The position numbers were made by a program, and so were the translations under genes. Below the pieces are notes generated by a model. That model was given only the letters and a program-made list of their open reading frames with translations. It ran no database searches and was not told the origin of the DNA. Positions 43,132-55,799 of a DNA stretch of 64,000 bases are shown one piece after another (the stretch's first letter is position 1; every line of letters begins with the position of its first letter). The stretch covers positions 1,364,001-1,428,000 of the forward strand of contig NW_025813595.1 in NCBI RefSeq assembly GCF_910589235.1. Reading direction: 5' to 3'. The stretch comes from Vespa crabro (Eukaryota > Arthropoda > Insecta > Hymenoptera > Vespidae).

Positions 43132-44300
43132 ATAACGATAATAACGTTTATAATGTTAATAATTATAATAACGATATTAACAAAAGGAATAATAATATTA
43201 ATAGAGATATTAAAGTTATTAACGATAATAATAATAATAGTAACAATAATAACGAAAATGACGACAAAAACGATAATAATAATAACGATAATAACAATAA
43301 TAGTAATATTAATAATAACTATAGTAACAATAATAACGATAATGACAATAATAATAATTATAATAATAACGATTATAAGGATAATTACGTTAATAACGAT
43401 AATAATAATAAAATTAATAACGAAAGTTACGATAATAACGAAAATAATACTAGCATTAATAACGATAATAATGATAATAATAATAATAATAGTTATAACA
43501 ATATTAAGGATATTAACGATAATAACGATAATACTAATAACGATGACAACGACAAAAATAATAATATTAATATAAATAATAACGAATATAAGAATAATAA
43601 CGATAACAACGATATAATCAATAATAATAATAATAATGATAATAACTATAATAACAAAAAAAACACTGATAACGAGAGGAATAGGAACGATAATAACGAA
43701 AAAATGAAGTAAATAAAGATATTAACGATGACAACGATAATAATAATAACAATTATAAAGATAATTACGATTACAACGATTATAAGGATTATATCTATAA
43801 CGATAATAACGATTTTACTAATAATAATAAGAACGATAATGAAGATAAAACGATAAAAGTGATATTAACTATAATAACAAAAATAACAATTAAATAATAG
43901 TATTAATAGAGATATTAATGTTATTAACGATAATAACGATAATAATGAAAACAGTAATAAAGATAAATAAGATAATAACGAAAATTATAATAAAAATATT
44001 AACGTATATAGAGATAAATACTATTTCAAAGTTAATAATTATAACAATAATAACGATATAAACGATATTAACGATAATAACTATAACGATAGTAACGATA
44101 ATATCGATAATACTAATAACAATATTATTGATAATATTGGTAATAATAACAATAATGACGATAATATCAATAATAACGATAATAATGATAAAAACGATAA
44201 TATCGATTATAACGAAAATAATAATTACGATAATGACGGTAATAATAATAATAATAAAGTTAATAACGATAATTACGATAATGACGATAATATTAATAGA
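42930..44300. repeat. Module N, copy 2
   Basis: It has AACGAGAGGAATAGGAACG at 43671 and AACGTATATAGAGATAAA at 44001, then TCGATAATACTAATAACAAT near 44103. These match 30003, 30462 and about 30843. This is one of the most conspicuous pairs in the window because AGAGGAATAGG is otherwise rare. Confidence 0.86.
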
Positions 44301-44309
44301 GATAATAAG

Positions 44310-44328
44310 TTTAATAAGGTAAATAGCG

Positions 44329-44364
<36 letters not shown>

Positions 44365-45750
44365 TTAATAATAATAATATTATCGATAATAACAATAATA
44401 ACGATAATAATAATATTAATAATAACAATAATAACAATAAGAACGATAATAAGGATAATAATAAATACGATAAATAAGATAATATCGATAATAATATTAA
44501 CAATATTAACGGTAAAATGGATAATAATTATAACAATATTAACGATAATATCGATAATAATAATAACATATTAACGATAATATCTATAAAATTAATAAAA
44601 ATAATAATAACGATAATAATGATAATAACGATATTAGTAATATTAATAATAAGGATAATTACGATAATAACGATAATAATAATAACAATAATAACGATAA
44701 TGACGATAATCACGATAATAATAATTACATTTATAACGATAATAAGGACAATAATGATTATAAGGAAAATAATTATAATAATAAAAATAATAAAAAAGAT
44801 AAATATGATAATAATACTTACAATAATAATGATAATAACAATAATAACGATATTAACTATAATAAAATTAATAACTATATTTACGTTAACAACGATAAGG
44901 ATATTAGGAATAATAGCGATAATAACTATAATTACGTAAATAAAAATAATAACATTAATAACGATATAAACCATGATAACAATAATAATAATATCGGTAA
45001 TGACAATAATAATAATAATAGTAATAACGATAATAATTATAATAACGTTAATAATAATAACAATATTAACTGCAATATTAATAATAATAATAATAAAGAT
45101 AAGAGCAATAATAATAACTGCAATAACATTAGTAAACATTATAACGAAAATAACAATAATGACGATGCCAATAATAACGATTATTAGAATAATAACAAAA
45201 ATAATAAAACGATAGTATCGTTAATAGTAATAATCATTATACCGTAAAAACGATAATAAATTTAATAATAAAAGAAATAATAAAGATAATAACGATATTA
45301 TCGGTATAATTATAACAATAATATGGATAATTACGATATAAGAAGTAATAATAATAACAATAATAACGATAATACTAATAACCATAATAAAGATAATAAT
45401 AATAATAATAATAACAATAATAACGATACTAACGATAATAACGATAAGAGCAAAATTAACGATAATAACAAGATTTATCAAAATAATAAAATCTATAATA
45501 ATGATAAGAACGATTAGAAATATAATATTAATAACAATAATAACAATAATAACGTAAATAACAAAAAAAAATGATTTAAATAAGATATTAACGATAATAA
45601 ACAGAATGACAGTAATAACGATGAAAACGACAATAATAACATAAATAAAAACGATAATGACGCTAATAACAATAATAATAATAATAATAATAATAATATT
45701 AATATCGATAATAACAATAATAACGAAAATTATAATATTAATAACAACAA
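44310..45750. repeat. Triplet repeat without assigned mate
   Basis: It has no confident mates. It includes AAAACGATAGTATCGTTAAT near 45207, with a short CGATAGTATCG inverted repeat. No gene is visible. Confidence 0.6.
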
Positions 45751-45759
45751 TAATAACAA

Positions 45760-46180
45760 TAATAACGATAATAATGATAATAATAAGTACGATAAAGTCG
45801 ATAATATTGATAATAATATTAATAATATTAATGATAATATCGATAATAAAAATAACATTATTAACGATAATATCAATAAGCATAAAAATAATAATAATAA
45901 TAGTAATAACGATAATAACGATAATAATAGTAGTATTACCAACATTAATAACAATAATAGCGGTAATAAGGTAATAAACGGTAATAACGATAACTATAAT
46001 AACCATATTAACAATAATAACGATATTATCGATGATAACAATAACAATAATCAAGATAATATCTATAATAATAATAATAATATTAACGTTAACATCGATG
46101 ATAATAATAGTTATAATAACATTAATAACGATAATATCGATAATAACTATAATAAAAATAAAGAAAATAACGTTAATAAT
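45760..46180. repeat. Module R, copy 1 (mates 56730 and 47330)
   Basis: TACGATAAAGTCGATAATAT at 45788 recurs at 56750 (offset 10962). AACCATATTAACAATAATAA at 46014 recurs in related form at 47345 and 57169, followed in all by a GTTAACATCG or GTTAAAATCG string. Confidence 0.75.
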
Positions 46181-46449
46181 TATATTAACGATAATAACAA
46201 TAGTAATAATATCGATAATAACGATACTAACGATAATAACGAAAAAATAACAATATTAATGAGGATAATAGCGCCTATAACGGTAATAATAATAATATCA
46301 ATATCGCCAATATCGATAATAACGATAAAGCGAAAATAATAATAATAATAATAATAAAAATAATATCGATATTAAAGATAATGACGACAATAATAATAAC
46401 AATTATATTAACAATAATAACAATAATAAGGATAATAACGATAATAACT

Positions 46450-47000
46450 ATAAAAATAATAATAAGGACAATAATAACTATAATAAATATAATAACGATA
46501 TTGTATTAACGATAATGACGACAATATTAGTAATAGAAATAACGATAATAACCATAATAACAGCAATAAAATTAATAATAATAATAAGATAATAAAGATA
46601 TTATCGAAAATAAAGATAAAAGCAATAATAATAATAATAATAAAAACAATAACAACGATAATAACGATAATAAAAATAATAACCGTAACTATAATACGAC
46701 AATAATAATAACAACAATAAAAATGATAATAAAGATGACAACAATAATAAGGTTAATAACTATATTAACTATATCAATAATAAAGGAAATAACATTAATT
46801 TCGATATTAATAATAGCAACATTAAAGATAATATCGATAATAATAATAATAATAACAACCTTAATAACTATAATAAATATAATAACGATATGGTATTAAC
46901 GATAAAAACGGCAATAGTAGTAATAGTAATAACAATAATAACGATAATATCTATTCAATAATCTATAAAAATAATAATAATAATAATAATAAAAGTAACA
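46450..47000. repeat. Q-P-Q composite, copy 2
   Basis: Q occurs as ATTGTATTAACG at 46500 and ATGGTATTAACG at 46890, with P (ATTAATTTCGATATTAAT) at 46794. Spacings are 390 bp Q-Q and 96 bp P-Q. An ATACGACAATAATAATAAC string is shared with the 9.2-kb copy. Confidence 0.85.
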
Positions 47001-47109
47001 ACGGTAATACCGATAATAACAATGATACTAATAATAACTATAATAAGGATAATAACTATAATAATATTAATCATAATAAAGATGACAACGATAATAACGA
47101 TAACAATTA

Positions 47110-47440
47110 TAAAACAGATAATAACGATAATAACAATTATAATCCTAATAACGATATTAATATTTATAATAATAACAATACTACTCATAATAACGATAAT
47201 AACGATAATAATAGTAGTAAGAATAACAATAATAATGATAATAACGATAATAACGATAATAATAGTAGTAATAACAACAATAATAACACTAATAACCTTA
47301 AAAGCGATAATAAGATGATTAACGATAATAACGATAATTATAATAACCATATTAATAATAATAACGATGTTATCAATGATAACAATAACATTAATAACGA
47401 TAATATCGATAATAATGATAATATAATTAACGTTAAAATC
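47110..47440. repeat. Module R, copy 2 (with 56960-57290)
   Basis: AATCCTAATAACGATATTAA near 47132 matches AATCCTATTAACGATATTAA near 56977. AACCATATTAATAATAATAA at 47345 matches 57169 (offset 9824). Confidence 0.75.
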
Positions 47441-48110
47441 GATATAATTAGTAATAATAATAACATTAATTACGATAATAACAATAATAACTATAATAAT
47501 AATACCGAAAATAACGATAATAACGATATTAATGATAATAATAATAATACCAATATCGACAATAACCATCATAACGATAACAACGATAATAATAATAATA
47601 ATAATAATAAAAATAATAGTAAAAATAATAACGTTAATTACGTTAATTACGATAATATTATTAGTAACTATAACAATAATAGCAATAATAACAATAATAA
47701 CGATAATAATAAAAAAGGTTATATCGATAATTTCAATAATAATAATAACAATATTAACGATTATATCGACAAAAATAATAACAATAATAACAATCTTGAA
47801 AATAATAATCATAATAACGATAATAATATCATTATTATTAATACCAATAATACCGATAATAACGATAATAATAACAATATCGATTATAATAACAACGATA
47901 ATACCGATAATAGTAGTAATAATAATAACGATACTGACTATATTTAGAATAATAACAATAATAGAGGTAAGAACGATATTATCTATAATAACAATATTAA
48001 TAATAACGATAATAACTAAAATAACGATGTAACGATAATAATAACAATAATATTAACAATATTATTGATAATAATAATAATAATAATAGCAATAATAACA
48101 TTAACAAAGA

Positions 48111-48450
48111 TAATAACGATAATAATGATAACGATATTAACGATAATAGTAATAATAATAATATCAAAAATAACAATAATTACGATAATGACTATAATAA
48201 CAATAATAATAATTACGATAATGGCGATGATAATAATATCTATAATAACGTTAATAACGATAATAATATAAACAAAAATATCAATAAAAACGATAATAAC
48301 TATAAGAACAATAATAATATTAACAATAATAACGATAATAATTATATTAAAAATAACAATAATCTACGATAACGTAGATAAAAACAACAACAATAATAGG
48401 AAAAATAACAAAAATAAGGATAATAACAATAATAGCGTCAATAATAAAAA
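48111..48450. repeat. 340-bp tandem unit, first copy
   Basis: ACGATATTAACGATAATAG at 48131 and ATCTACG at 48362 recur exactly 340 bp later. The two units differ at only a handful of positions that I can see, for example AATTACGATAATGG against AATTACGGTAATGG. The period is not a multiple of three, so the second unit runs in a different triplet register from the first. Confidence 0.93.
48362..48379. repeat. Perfect 7-bp hairpin (ATCTACG/CGTAGAT), unit 1
   Basis: ATCTACG, a four-base ATAA loop and CGTAGAT form a perfect inverted repeat. It is one of the few G+C-bearing palindromes in the window. The diverged relative near 58355 reads AATATATGATAACAAAGAT and cannot pair this way. Confidence 0.92.
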
Positions 48451-48805
48451 TAATAACGATAATAAAGATAACGATATTAACGATAATAGTAATAATAATA
48501 ATATCAAAAATAACGATAATAACGATAATGACTATAATAACAATAATAATAATTACGGTAATGGCGATGATAATAATTTCTATAATAACATTAATAACGA
48601 TAATAATATAAACAAAAATATCAATAAAAACGATAATAACTATAAGAACAATAATAATATTAACAATAATAACGATAATAATTATATTAAAAATAACAAT
48701 AATCTACGATAACGTAGATAAAAACAACAACAATAATAGGAAAAATAACAAAAATAAGGATAATAACAATAATAGCGTCAATAATAAAAATAATAACGAT
48801 AATAA
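48451..48805. repeat. 340-bp tandem unit, second copy
   Basis: It is a near-identical repeat of 48111-48450. Identity ends near 48806, where the sequence passes into module L. A third, much diverged relative lies near 58340-58430. Confidence 0.93.
48702..48719. repeat. Perfect 7-bp hairpin, unit 2
   Basis: It is identical to the hairpin 340 bp upstream, carried by the tandem duplication. Confidence 0.92.
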
Positions 48806-48839
48806 CGATAATAACAATAATAATAATAACGATAATATT

Positions 48840-48960
48840 GATAATAACATTAATAATACTAGCAGTAATAACTATATTACCGGTAATAACTATATTTAAG
48901 AAATCAGTAATAACGATAGTATCGTTAATAATCATCATAATAACAATTATAACGAAAATG
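48840..48960. repeat. Module L, copy 2 of 3, with TACCGGTA palindrome
   Basis: ACTAGCAGTAATAACT at 48858 is followed by a perfect 14-bp palindrome at 48875-48888 (TATTACCGGTAATA). The palindrome is not present in the other two copies. Confidence 0.8.
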
Positions 48961-49094
48961 ACGAGTTAACGATAATAATAATAAAATTAATAACGATAAT
49001 TACGTTAATAATTTAATATCAAGATAATAACCATATTAACTTTAATAACGATACCAACGACAGTAACGATAAAAATAATAATAATAATATCGAA

Positions 49095-49330
49095 AATAAG
49101 GATAATTACGATGTCAACGATAATAATAATAACAACAAAAAGGACAATAAAAATAATAAAGTTAAAGAAAATAAGGATAATAAGGATGACAATGATAATA
49201 ATAATAATAATACTAAAGTAATAACGATAATAACGATTATAAGGATTATATCAATAACGATAATAGAAATAATAATGAGAACGGTAATGAAGATAAAAAG
49301 ATAAAAATGATAATAACTATAATAACAAAT
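49095..49330. repeat. Module A, copy 3 (shorter)
   Basis: It shares AATAAGGATAATTACGATG at 49095, the ACAACAAAAAGGA motif, and GGATTATATCAATAACG at 49243, at offset 48217 from copy 1. Similarity fades at about 49330, just before an AT-only inverted repeat at 49361. Confidence 0.85.
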
Positions 49331-49360
49331 ATAATAACGATAATATTAATCATAACAGTA

Positions 49361-49392
49361 ATATATGATACATAATATATATATCATAATAT
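49361..49392. repeat. AT-rich inverted repeat
   Basis: TATGATA at 49364 and TATCATA at 49382 pair across an 11-base CATAATATATA spacer. The site breaks the triplet pattern and lies at the point where similarity to module A copies ends. Confidence 0.75.
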
Positions 49393-49819
49393 AATAGATA
49401 ATAACAGTAATATTATGATAATAACAATACTAACAGTAATAACAATAACAATAATAACGATTATAACAATAATTATAAAAAGAATAAGACCGATAATAAT
49501 AATAATATTAACAATAATAACAATATCAACGATAATAATAATAAAGACGTTAATAATAATAATCATAATAAAGATATTAACGATAATAACAACAATAATA
49601 ATTATAAAAATAATAATAATAGTAACTGTAAGAACGATAATATCGATAATAACGATAATAATAACGAAAGTATCGATAATATCGATAATAATATTAATAA
49701 TCATAACGATAATTGCGATAATAACGATAATAATGATAATAACGATAATGAAGATAATCACTATAATATCGAATATAACAAAAATAATAATAACAATAAG
49801 GACGATAATAATAAAAATA

Positions 49820-50060
49820 ATACCGATAATAACGATAATTACGATAATGGCGATAATATTAATAACGATAATAACGTTAATAACGTAAATAAAGGTAATA
49901 ATAATAGTAATAATAACAACAATAACAATAATAAAGATAATGACGATAATAATATTAATGATAATATCGACATTATTAATAATAATAACAACGATAAATA
50001 TGATAATAACGATAATAAAAGTAATAATAATAAAGATAATATCAATATTAACGATAATAT
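49820..50060. repeat. Module B, copy 3 of 4
   Basis: AATTACGATAATGGCG at 49837, TTAATAACGTAAATAAAGG shortly after, and CGACATTATTAAT at 49968 match modules at 1.7 and 31.9 kb. It lies about 0.5 kb downstream of module A copy 3. Confidence 0.72.
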
Positions 50061-50639
50061 TGATAATAATGATAATAACAATAATAACGATAATAACGTT
50101 AATAATAATAACGATGATAACCGTAATAGTAATAATAATAATTACGATAAGAACGTAAAAAAAGATAATAATAATCATAATAATAATAGCGATAATAACG
50201 ATATTAACGACAATAACGGTAATAATTATTAATAATAACGATAATATCGATAATATTGATAATATCGAAAATAATTATATTAATAATAACTATAATAACG
50301 ATAATAAGAACAATATAATAAACAATAACAACTTTATTAACAAAAATATTAAGGATAATTATAACGATAATAACGATAATAATAATAACAATAATAATAA
50401 TAACGCAAGAAAAGATAATAACGATGACAACGATGATAATAATAAAAGCAATAATAATGATAATAATGAAAAAAATAATAATTGAAATAACAATAATATC
50501 GCAAATAACGCTAATCACGATAATAATAATAATGATAACGACGATGAAAGTAATATTAATAATAACAAAAATATCGATAATAATAATAACGTAAAAAACG
50601 ATAACAGCATTAACAATAATAAAGATAATAACATTAATA

Positions 50640-50693
50640 ACGATAATAAAGGTAATAATAATAAATATAATAACGTTTATAACGATAATAACG

Positions 50694-50725
<32 letters not shown>

Positions 50726-51250
50726 TACGATAATATCGATATAAATGATAATAATGATAATAGAGATATTAACGATAATAATAAAAACAATAATAACGAT
50801 AATAACGATTATAATGATACTAACGAAAATAATATTAATAGTAATAGCAATAATTTCAATATTAACGATAATTAAGATAACAATATTAACGATATTAAAA
50901 AGAATATTAATAACAATAGTAACGATAACAACGATAATAACCCTAATAATAATTATAATAATAACGTAAATGAGGATAATAAAGATGAAACGATAAGAAT
51001 AATAACAATAATAACGATAATAATAATAATAATAACGATAGAAACGATAATAACGATGATAATAATAGTAATAATAATGATAATAACGATGTAAAAGATT
51101 CTAACGATAATAATAATAACAAAAATAACGATAACGAATATGATTTTAAGAATGATAATAATATTAACAATAATAAAAACAATAATGACAATCACGATAA
51201 TAAAGATAATAATAGAAGTAATAATAACAATATTAAGAATAATCAAGATA
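50640..51250. repeat. Module F, copy 3 (partial)
   Basis: GTAAAAGATTCTAACG at 51091 matches 38661 at offset 12430. The next shared landmark, at 51801, has offset 12451 to 39350, so about 0.7-1.3 kb here is colinear with 38.3-39.5 kb. Confidence 0.7.
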
Positions 51251-51479
51251 ATAACGATAATAAAAATATTAATAGTAGTAATAAAAGAAGTAATACGATA
51301 ATAACGATCAAATAGTTTTTAACGATAATAATAATGGTGATAATTACGATAATATCGATGATAATAATAACTATAATAACGATAATAACTATTATAGAGA
51401 CAATAATAATTATAGTAATAATAACGATAATATCGATTATAATGGAAATAATAATAATAATTATAACGATAATAACAGT

Positions 51480-51950
51480 AATAACGAATAAAAATAATAG
51501 AAAAATAACAATAATATCATCAACAACGATAACAAAGATAATAACGATAATATCGATATTAATAAGTAAGATAATATCGGTATCAACGATAATAATAATA
51601 AAAATATTAACGATAATATCGACAATAATAACAACAATATCGACAATAATAACGATAATAATAATAACAATAATAACAATAATACCGATACTAACGATAA
51701 TATCGTTAATAATAATAACGATAATGATAAGAGCGATAAAAACAATAACGATATTAACGTTAATATTGACAATATTAAAGATAATAATGATAATAATTAT
51801 AAAACGATAATAATTATCATAATGATAATAGTAATAACGATAATAACGATAAAAAAATTAAAATAATAACGATAATATAGATTATAATATTAAAATTAAT
51901 AACGTTAATAACGATAATTACGATAATAAAGGTAATAATAATAAAATTAA
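51480..51950. repeat. Module G, copy 3 of 3
   Basis: AATAGAAAAATAACAATAAT near 51493 and AAAACGATAATAATTATC at 51801 match the other two copies. The sequence GCGATAAAAACAATAAC upstream is shared with the 39-kb copy. Confidence 0.8.
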
Positions 51951-52079
51951 TAACGCTAATAACGATAATAAAGATAATATTATTATTAATAATACCGATA
52001 ATATCGATTATAATGGAAATAATAATAATAACAATATCGATAATAACGATAATAACGGTAATAAATAATACAATAGTAT

Positions 52080-52480
52080 TAATAAATAACGATAATAACG
52101 TAATAATAAATACAATAGTAACAATAGTAATAATAGCAATAATAACGATGGTAAAGAAATGGAAGATAATAGTAATAATATTAAATATGAAATGAAGGAT
52201 AATAACGATAATATCGATATAAATAATACAAATAACAATAATAATTATAGTAATAATAAAAGTAATAACGATAATAAATATTATAAGGTTAACAATACAT
52301 GTAATAATAACAATAATATCATTATTAAAGATAATGAAAATAAGAACGATAATAATAATCATAATAATAACAATAATATTCATAATAATATTAACGATAA
52401 TAACGGTAATGACGATAAAAAACATAATAACGAAAATATCGATAATAATAAATTAGATAATATCGATTTCATCGAAAATA
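52080..52480. repeat. Direct duplicate of 150-480 (copy 2)
   Basis: It carries the same ordered landmarks as the first 0.5 kb of the window. Differences include GATGGTAAAG here against GATGCTAACG in the other copy. Both lie in the same orientation. Confidence 0.8.
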
Positions 52481-52689
52481 ATAATCACAATAATAACGAT
52501 GATAACAATATTAACGATAATAAGTATAATAAAAATGATATTTACGAATATAACGATAAAAGAAATATTAATAATATCAATAACAAGGATAATAAGGATA
52601 TCGTCGATAATAATAATAACATTAATAATGATAATATAGATATTAATATTATCAATATTAACGATAATAAGGATAATTTTAATAATAAT

Positions 52690-52740
52690 AATATATACAA
52701 TATTAACAATAATAATAATAATATACAATATTAACAATAA
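52690..52740. repeat. 28-bp short tandem duplication
   Basis: TACAATATTAACAATAATAA starts at 52696 and recurs at 52724. It is a small slippage-type duplication inside the triplet tract. Confidence 0.75.
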
Positions 52741-52889
52741 TAACGATAATAGCAATATTAAAGATTCTAATAAAAACGATATTAACGTTGATATCGATAA
52801 CAATAATAACAATATTAACGATAATATCGATAATAATAATAATGACAATTACAACAATAAAAAAGGTAATAACGATAACAATATAAACG

Positions 52890-53990
52890 ATAATAACAAT
52901 AATACTAATAATAATACTATTTATAATAACAATAATAATGATGATAATAATAATAATAATAACAATAATTACGATAATAAAGGAATTAACGATAATAATA
53001 ATGATGATAATGACGATAATAGTAATAATAATAATAACGATTATAACGATATTATCGAATATAATAAGATTTAAAATAAAGATAATAAAGATAAAAACGA
53101 TATTAATAATAACAAAAAAAACGATAATAACGATAATAATGATAATAACAATAATAAAAAAATAATAATATTAATGAGAAGAATAACGATGATACCGATA
53201 ATAACGATAATAATAATAATAAATATAAATATAATATCGTTAATAAGGATAGTAATAATAATAATAATAATAATGACTATAATATTGATAACAATAGTAA
53301 CGATAAGGAGAAAAATAACGATATAAATTATAACCATAAAATCGATAACAACGATAATAACGGTAATATTAATAATAATAATATCGATTATAAGGATAAT
53401 AAAGATAAGAACGATTATAATAATATCAATAATAACTATAATAACGATAGTAATAATAATATATATATTGATATATATAGTAATATAGGATAAATATATA
53501 GATAGTTTTTATAAGGACAATATTCAATAAAAACGATAATAAAGAAAATAACGATAATAACGATAATAACGACAATATTAATAATAATAAAACGATAATA
53601 AAGACAATTTCGATTATAATAATAACGATAATAACACAATAGTTATAATAATAATAACGATAATAACGATAATATCGATTAAAGTAATAACAATAAAATC
53701 GATAATAAAGATAATAATAAAGATAATAACAAAAATAACGAGAATAACGTCAATAAAAATTATATTATGTACGGTAATGACGATAAGAAAGAGGTTAACG
53801 GTAATAACGATAATATCGACAATAATAGTAATAATAAGAATAATAACGATAACTACAAAAAGACGATAATAGTAATATTAATAATAATGAAAACAAGGAT
53901 AATAACGATAACAACTATAATAATAATAATAAAGATAGTAATGATATGAACGATATTGACAATAATAACAATAATAAAGATTATTATAAT
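52890..53990. repeat. Module O, copy 2
   Basis: It is colinear with 33.76-34.86 kb, with the AT palindrome near 53470 and GTACGG at 53769. Downstream of 53990 it continues into sequence resembling 14.2 kb (GATTACAGTAATAATAAT), not module D. Confidence 0.88.
53459..53480. repeat. AT-only inverted repeat in module O, copy 2
   Basis: It has the same ATATATATTGATATATATAG structure at exactly 19138 bp from the first copy. The flanking non-triplet sequence is also conserved apart from a few substitutions, for example GATAGTTTTTATAAGG against GATAGTGTTTATAAGG. Confidence 0.85.
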
Positions 53991-54289
53991 ACGATAATAA
54001 CGATTACAGTAATAATAATAATATTGATAGTAACAAAAATTACGATAATGGTGAAAATAATAATAATAATTTAAAAAAATAATAAAGATATTAACGATAG
54101 CAACGATATTAATGCAAATAACAATAATAATTACAATAATAATAACAATAATAACGTTAATATCAATAATAATGAGAATTATAATAATGATAATAAAGTT
54201 AATAACTTTAATATTAATAACAATAATAATGATAACATCGATAATAACATTATTAATAATAATAATAATTAATAAAAAAAATATTATTA

Positions 54290-54880
54290 TTAACAATAAT
54301 AAAGAGAACAACGACAATAGTGAAAAAATATTAATAATAAAATAGAAAATAAGGTTAATAACGATGACAACGATAATTATAATAACAATATTAACGATAA
54401 TAAAGATAATAACGATTATACGGATTATAACAATAACGATAATGAGAATAATAACGATATTATTGATAGTAACTATAATAACGATTACAACAATAATAAT
54501 GATAATAATAATTACGTTAATACCGATAATAAAGATAATTACAATAATAAAAATAGAAATAATAAAGATGATAACAATAATAACGATAGTAACGATTATA
54601 ACGATAATAATATTAATAATTTTAACATAAATAACATTAATAACGATAATTATTTTAATAGAAGTAATAATAACAATATTAACAATGTTTGCAACAATAA
54701 TAGTGGTAGCAAATAAAGATAGTAAGGATAATAATAGTGGTAACAATTAAAGTAATAACAGTAATAACGATAATAACAATATTAAAGATAATAATAATAA
54801 CGATAATAATGATAGTAGTAATAATAATATCGATAGTAACAATAATGACGATAATAACGAAAATGACGATAATAGCGATA
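54290..54880. repeat. Module H, copy 2 of 3
   Basis: AATAGAAAATAAGGTTAAT, GATTATACGGATTATAAC near 54417, TTTTAATAGAAGTAATAAT and AACAATGTTTGCAA at 54681 match the 20.7- and 41.3-kb copies. It leads directly into the 213-bp tandem array. Confidence 0.82.
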
Positions 54881-54888
54881 ATAATAAT

Positions 54889-55740
54889 AAAATTAATAAC
54901 GATAATTACGTTAATAAAGATAATAATATTAACAATATTAACGATAACAACGACAATAAGGATAATAGTAATAACGATAATAACGGCAATAATAATTTTA
55001 AAAATATTGATAAAAACGATAATAACAATAATAATAATAATAGTAATAATAATGAAAACGATAATAACGATAATTACGATATTAATAATGATAATAATAG
55101 TAAAATTAATAACGATAATTACGTTAATAAAGATAATAATATTAACAATAATAACGATAACAACGATAATAAGGATAATAGCCATAACGATAATAACGAC
55201 AATAATAATTTTAAAAATATTGATAAAAACGATAATAACAATAATAATAATAATAGTAATATTAATGAAAACGATAATAACGATAATTACGATATTAATA
55301 ATGGTAATAATAGTAAAATTAATAACGATAATTACGTTAATAAAGATAATAATATTAACAATAATAACGATAACAACGATAATAAGGATAATAGCAATAA
55401 CGATAATAACGACAATAATAATTTTTAAAATATTGATAAAAACGATAATAACAATAATAATATTAATAGTAATAATAATGAAAACGATAATAACGATAAT
55501 TACGATATTAATAATAATAATTATAGTAAAATTAATAACGATAATTACGTTAATAAAGATAATATTATTAACAATAATAACGATAACAACGATAATAAGG
55601 ATAATAGCAATAACGATAATAACGACAATAATAATTTTAAAAATATTGATAAAAACGATAATAACAATAATAATAATAATAGTAATAATAATGAAAACGA
55701 TAAAAACGATAATTGCGATATTAATAATGATAATAATAAC
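54889..55740. repeat. 213-bp tandem array, 4 units
   Basis: Units start with AAAATTAATAACGATAATTA at 54889, 55102, 55315 and 55528. A TTTTAAAAATATTG motif inside each is at 54996, 55209, 55422 (one base changed) and 55635. All spacings are exactly 213 bp, or 71 triplets. Because the period is a multiple of three, an Ile/Thr-rich frame stays open through the array (part of an open frame at 54737-55765). I regard it as a by-product, not a gene. The array starts right after module H copy 2. Confidence 0.96.
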
Positions 55741-55759
55741 AATAATAAAGATAATAACA

Positions 55760-55760
55760 A

Positions 55761-55796
<36 letters not shown>
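55760..55796. repeat. Pure (AAT)n microsatellite, about 12 units
   Basis: It lies about 20 bp after the last 213-bp unit and could mark the array boundary. Confidence 0.9.
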
Positions 55797-55797
<1 letters not shown>

Positions 55798-55799
55798 TT

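Noticed and set aside
43011..43712. Asn-rich open frame of 233 codons
   Set aside because: The corresponding copy near 29.7 kb keeps DNA similarity but not the same frame extent, so there is no sign of protein-level conservation.
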